A stretch of DNA of 64,000 nucleotides from Desulfovibrio porci (GTDB lineage: Bacteria > Desulfobacterota > Desulfovibrionia > Desulfovibrionales > Desulfovibrionaceae), in the NCBI RefSeq assembly GCF_009696265.1, contig NZ_VUMH01000012.1, positions 43,457-107,456 on the forward strand, written 5' to 3'. Below are positions 62,113 through 64,000 of this stretch, in pieces. Both the position numbers and the translations under genes were made by a program. The notes beneath the pieces were generated by a model, which saw only the letters and a list, made by a program, of their open reading frames with translations, was not told the DNA's origin and made no database searches. Position 1 is the first letter of the stretch. Every line of letters begins with the position of its first letter.

Positions 62113-62801
62113 CGGCCTAGCCGGGGGTTCTTCATATGCGCCTGCAAGGCTTTCTTACCAGCCGCGCCCTTCCAGGCGCATGTGCGATCTGACATTCGCA
62201 TTTCTGCTACTTGCGGCCCGTAAACGGGCTTCCTGGGTAGGGAAGGCTCAGTTGCGCACCAAGTTTGTCCTGTTCCAACTGATGCTTTATGTAATCCTGT
62301 ATTTTCGCTTTGTTTTTACCTACCGTATCCACGTAAAAACCACGGCACCAAAATTCGCGACTGCGATATTTGAACTTGAGATCACCAAATTGCTCGTAGA
62401 TCATCAAACTGCTCTTGCCCTTCAAATACCCCATAAAACTCGACACACTCATTTTGGGTGGGATTTCAAGCAGCATGTGAATGTGGTCCGGGCAACATTC
62501 AGCTTCCACAATGTTCACATCCTTCCACTCACACAATTTACGCAGTATTTCTCCGATGGCTCTTTTCTTCTCTCCGTAAAACACCTGCCGGCGATATTTG
62601 GGCGCAAATACCACGTGATATTTGCAGTTCCACCGTGTGTGGGCTAGACTTTTGACGTCACCCATGTGACCTCCTTTTGATTTGTTGACTCGCAGTTGCC
62701 AGACCGCGAGACCTTTTAACAAATCAAAAGGAGTTTTGCTGTCATACTCATAGCTTTAAGCTTTTGGGAACCCCCCGCCTAGCGGGGGGTTTTCTTCATA
62801 C
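62113..62801 (-). mobile_element. IS200-type insertion sequence
   Basis: About 690 bp, holding a single TnpA gene on the minus strand. Both edges carry a small hairpin with a CTA loop: CCGGCCTAGCCGG at the left and CCCCGCCTAGCGGGG at the right, each followed by GGGTT(T)TCTTCAT-type sequence. Such imperfect subterminal hairpins are recognised by HUH transposases. No terminal inverted repeats or target duplication, as expected. Exact ends are approximate. Confidence 0.78.
62207..62665 (-). CDS. tnpA: IS200/IS605-type transposase TnpA
   Basis: A 152-residue HUH-type transposase that moves single-stranded DNA. The HUH motif is in CCPDHIHMLLEIP; the catalytic tyrosine is in KIQDYIKHQ near residue 130. 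The typical start NCKYHVVFAPKYRRQVF is complete. AGGAGG precedes ATG 62665. The protein is intact, so the element may be active. No TnpB/IscB partner is present. Confidence 0.9.
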   Translation of the reverse strand: MGDVKSLAHTRWNCKYHVVFAPKYRRQVFYGEKKRAIGEILRKLCEWKDVNIVEAECCPDHIHMLLEIPPKMSVSSFMGYLKGKSSLMIYEQFGDLKFKYRSREFWCRGFYVDTVGKNKAKIQDYIKHQLEQDKLGAQLSLPYPGSPFTGRK

Positions 62802-62865
62802 CAAAAAAGTCCGGTCTGCCAGCGCAGACCGGACTGAAAAAGGAAGTTTGCAAGGAAGCCCGAGA

Positions 62866-63579
62866 TTAATGATGGTGATTGCAGCCGCCCCGGCAAAGCT
62901 GTTCGGTTCCGAAAGCCTGGAGTTTGCCTTCGGCAAAGGCCTTCAGGGCATCGCCCACCGTGGCCTGCCCGGCGTTGTAATACACCGTGATGCCCGCCGC
63001 CTGCATGGCGTTGAGCGGGCGCATGCCCATGCCGCCGGCCAGCAGCGCGCGGACGCCCTGCGCTGCCAGCTCCTGCACGGGCTGGAGGCAATTCCCGTGC
63101 TCATGTCCGCTGTTGGGCAACACGCGCACGTCGCTGACGGCCCCGTTTTCCACATAGGCCAGGGTATATGCGTCGCAGTGGCCGAAATGCGCGCTGGGAA
63201 CGGCTTCCAGGCCGCCAGGCGCGTCCGAGGGAACAGCCACAAGAATAGTCTCACTCATTGGAATTTCTCCTTGAACATTGGTTTCTCCGGTCAAGGCGCA
63301 CACCCCGCCTTCAATGCGCAACGCCCGCCCCTCAATCAGGGCCTGGGCCACACAGTGATGCGCCTTGCGCAACAGCCTGCCGAAAGTATGCCGCGAAACG
63401 CCCATGCGGGCGGCGGCCTCGTCCATGTTCAGGCCTTGGTAGTCCGCCAGCCGCACAGCTTCCAGGCCATCCACGGGCAGCACGGTTTCCGCGAGCTCGC
63501 TCAACGGAATGCCCCGGGGCTTGAAATAGGCCGCTTTAGGTAAAGCGGATACGCGGCGGCAATGGCAGGGTCTGGGCAT
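62866..63579 (-). CDS. DUF134 and NifX/NifB-type cofactor-binding fusion protein
   Basis: A 237-residue protein made of two domains. The N-terminal DUF134 region (about residues 1-95) contains a helix-turn-helix (LNMDEAAARMGVSRHTFGRLLRKA). A dinitrogenase iron-molybdenum cofactor domain follows (about 120-225), with SAHFGHCDAYTL and AGGMGMRPLNAMQAAGI. The C-terminus is Cys/His-rich (CRGGCNHHH). ATG 63579 has GAGGTG upstream. Proteins of this kind are often near metallocofactor or ferredoxin genes; none is adjacent here. A metal- or redox-responsive regulatory role is inferred only from the domains. Confidence 0.8.
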   Translation of the reverse strand: MPRPCHCRRVSALPKAAYFKPRGIPLSELAETVLPVDGLEAVRLADYQGLNMDEAAARMGVSRHTFGRLLRKAHHCVAQALIEGRALRIEGGVCALTGETNVQGEIPMSETILVAVPSDAPGGLEAVPSAHFGHCDAYTLAYVENGAVSDVRVLPNSGHEHGNCLQPVQELAAQGVRALLAGGMGMRPLNAMQAAGITVYYNAGQATVGDALKAFAEGKLQAFGTEQLCRGGCNHHH

Positions 63580-63793
63580 GGGCACCTCAGTTGTTTTGCT
63601 CAAATGAGCATTTAAGACGCTGCCCCCAATTTGTCAAGAGCTCCGGGAAAGAAACTCATCTCGCAGTGCAACGCCCTCCAGATGGAAAAGAATCCTTGCC
63701 CAAAGAAGTGCGCGTTGCGAAGCGGGAAGTCGAAAACTTTTTAAAGGGCAAACCGAGAAGCGAGGGACAGTTCAGCACAGGGGTGTTTTCAAA
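63580..63793. other. Intergenic region after DUF134 gene
   Basis: Upstream (promoter) side of the DUF134-NifX gene. No gene is recognised; short open frames here have no similarity that I can see. Confidence 0.4.
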
Positions 63794-64000
63794 ATGAGTG
63801 GAAGATCAAGGTGGGATGAGGGCTATCGGGAGGATGCTAATGCAGCGCGGCCTTGCCAAAGGTTTCGAGCGCTTGCGGCGCGGGAAGCGGCGTCTGAAGG
63901 CAGTATGGGGGGGCATCGTGGAGAATCCACGCAACGGCTGTCGGCATCCGGAGGTCTGACGCGGGCCGGCATTTCATACAAAAGGAAAGGCCCTTCGCGC
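63794..64000 (+). CDS. Unrecognised open frame running off the window edge (low confidence)
   Basis: An ATG at 63794 opens a 69-codon frame that is still open at the end of the window (MSGRSRWDEGYREDANAA, rich in Arg, Gly and Ser). A GGGGTG lies upstream. No family is recognised and composition is ordinary, so this may be a chance frame or the start of an unknown gene. Confidence 0.2.
   Translation, partial: MSGRSRWDEGYREDANAARPCQRFRALAAREAASEGSMGGHRGESTQRLSASGGLTRAGISYKRKGPSR

Noticed and set aside
1..64000. CRISPR arrays, rRNA genes, prophage
   Set aside because: No regularly spaced repeats, no rRNA sequence and no phage structural genes were seen.

Overview
The window looks like a chromosomal segment of a high-GC, sulfate-reducing Desulfovibrio-type bacterium (Desulfovibrionaceae, probably close to the gut-associated D. 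desulfuricans group). The evidence is the end of a nine-haem/Hmc-type transmembrane redox operon, a Desulfovibrio-type outer-membrane homotrimeric porin, a periplasmic [FeFe] hydrogenase of the D. vulgaris HydAB type, an indolepyruvate:ferredoxin oxidoreductase, TRAP transporters and an isethionate-lyase-type glycyl radical enzyme. Genus-level placement is inference from gene content only.

Layout. 1-2 kb: 3' end of the redox operon (ferredoxin subunit, NrfD-like subunit, small membrane subunit) and a terminator. 2-8.4 kb: hypC, ileS-lspA, a small PLDc_N protein, a CpoB/YbgF lipoprotein and a CheZ-like phosphatase. 8.4-11.8 kb (minus strand): iorAB and a membrane-anchored YfgM-like TPR protein. 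11.9-14.7 kb: proA-nadD-TPR operon. 14.7-22.6 kb: hydG, hydE, hydA, hydB and hydF inside a transposon-like unit with perfect 18-bp terminal inverted repeats and a perfect 10-bp direct repeat on each side; decayed IS481-family copies lie inside both ends, and hydG carries a 1-nt frameshift. 22.6-36.8 kb: trpB, an SDR epimerase, a SUKH protein, a tri-haem peroxidase, the porin, uvrC, a PD-(D/E)XK-like protein, phosphohexomutase, a gmhB remnant, a cupin, an EamA permease and a DUF2333 protein.

37-47.5 kb: a sulfonate-type catabolic locus. It holds an IslA-like glycyl radical lyase and its activase, a beta-hydroxyacid dehydrogenase, a DctPQM TRAP transporter, an amidohydrolase-2 protein and a PAS/sigma-54 activator. 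Upstream of both islA and dctP there is a pair of related A-tract palindromic sites, an IHF consensus and a -24/-12 promoter, which suggests one regulon controlled by the linked activator. 47.6-50 kb: an uncharacterised three-gene module (DUF4037 nucleotidyltransferase, TPR, DUF4125).

50-57.6 kb: tRNA-Pro and tRNA-His, murA, a BON-domain lipoprotein, a minus-strand group (proline-rich secreted protein, AmrS-like radical SAM enzyme, corrinoid adenosyltransferase, deoxyribosyltransferase-like protein), purM, yccF and a GntR/UTRA regulator. 57.7-61.9 kb (minus strand): an enolase-superfamily enzyme with a TAXI-TRAP transporter. 62.1-62.8 kb: an IS200-type element. 62.9-63.6 kb: a DUF134-NifX fusion. 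The last 0.4 kb holds nothing recognisable except one low-confidence open frame running off the edge. No rRNA or CRISPR array was seen.
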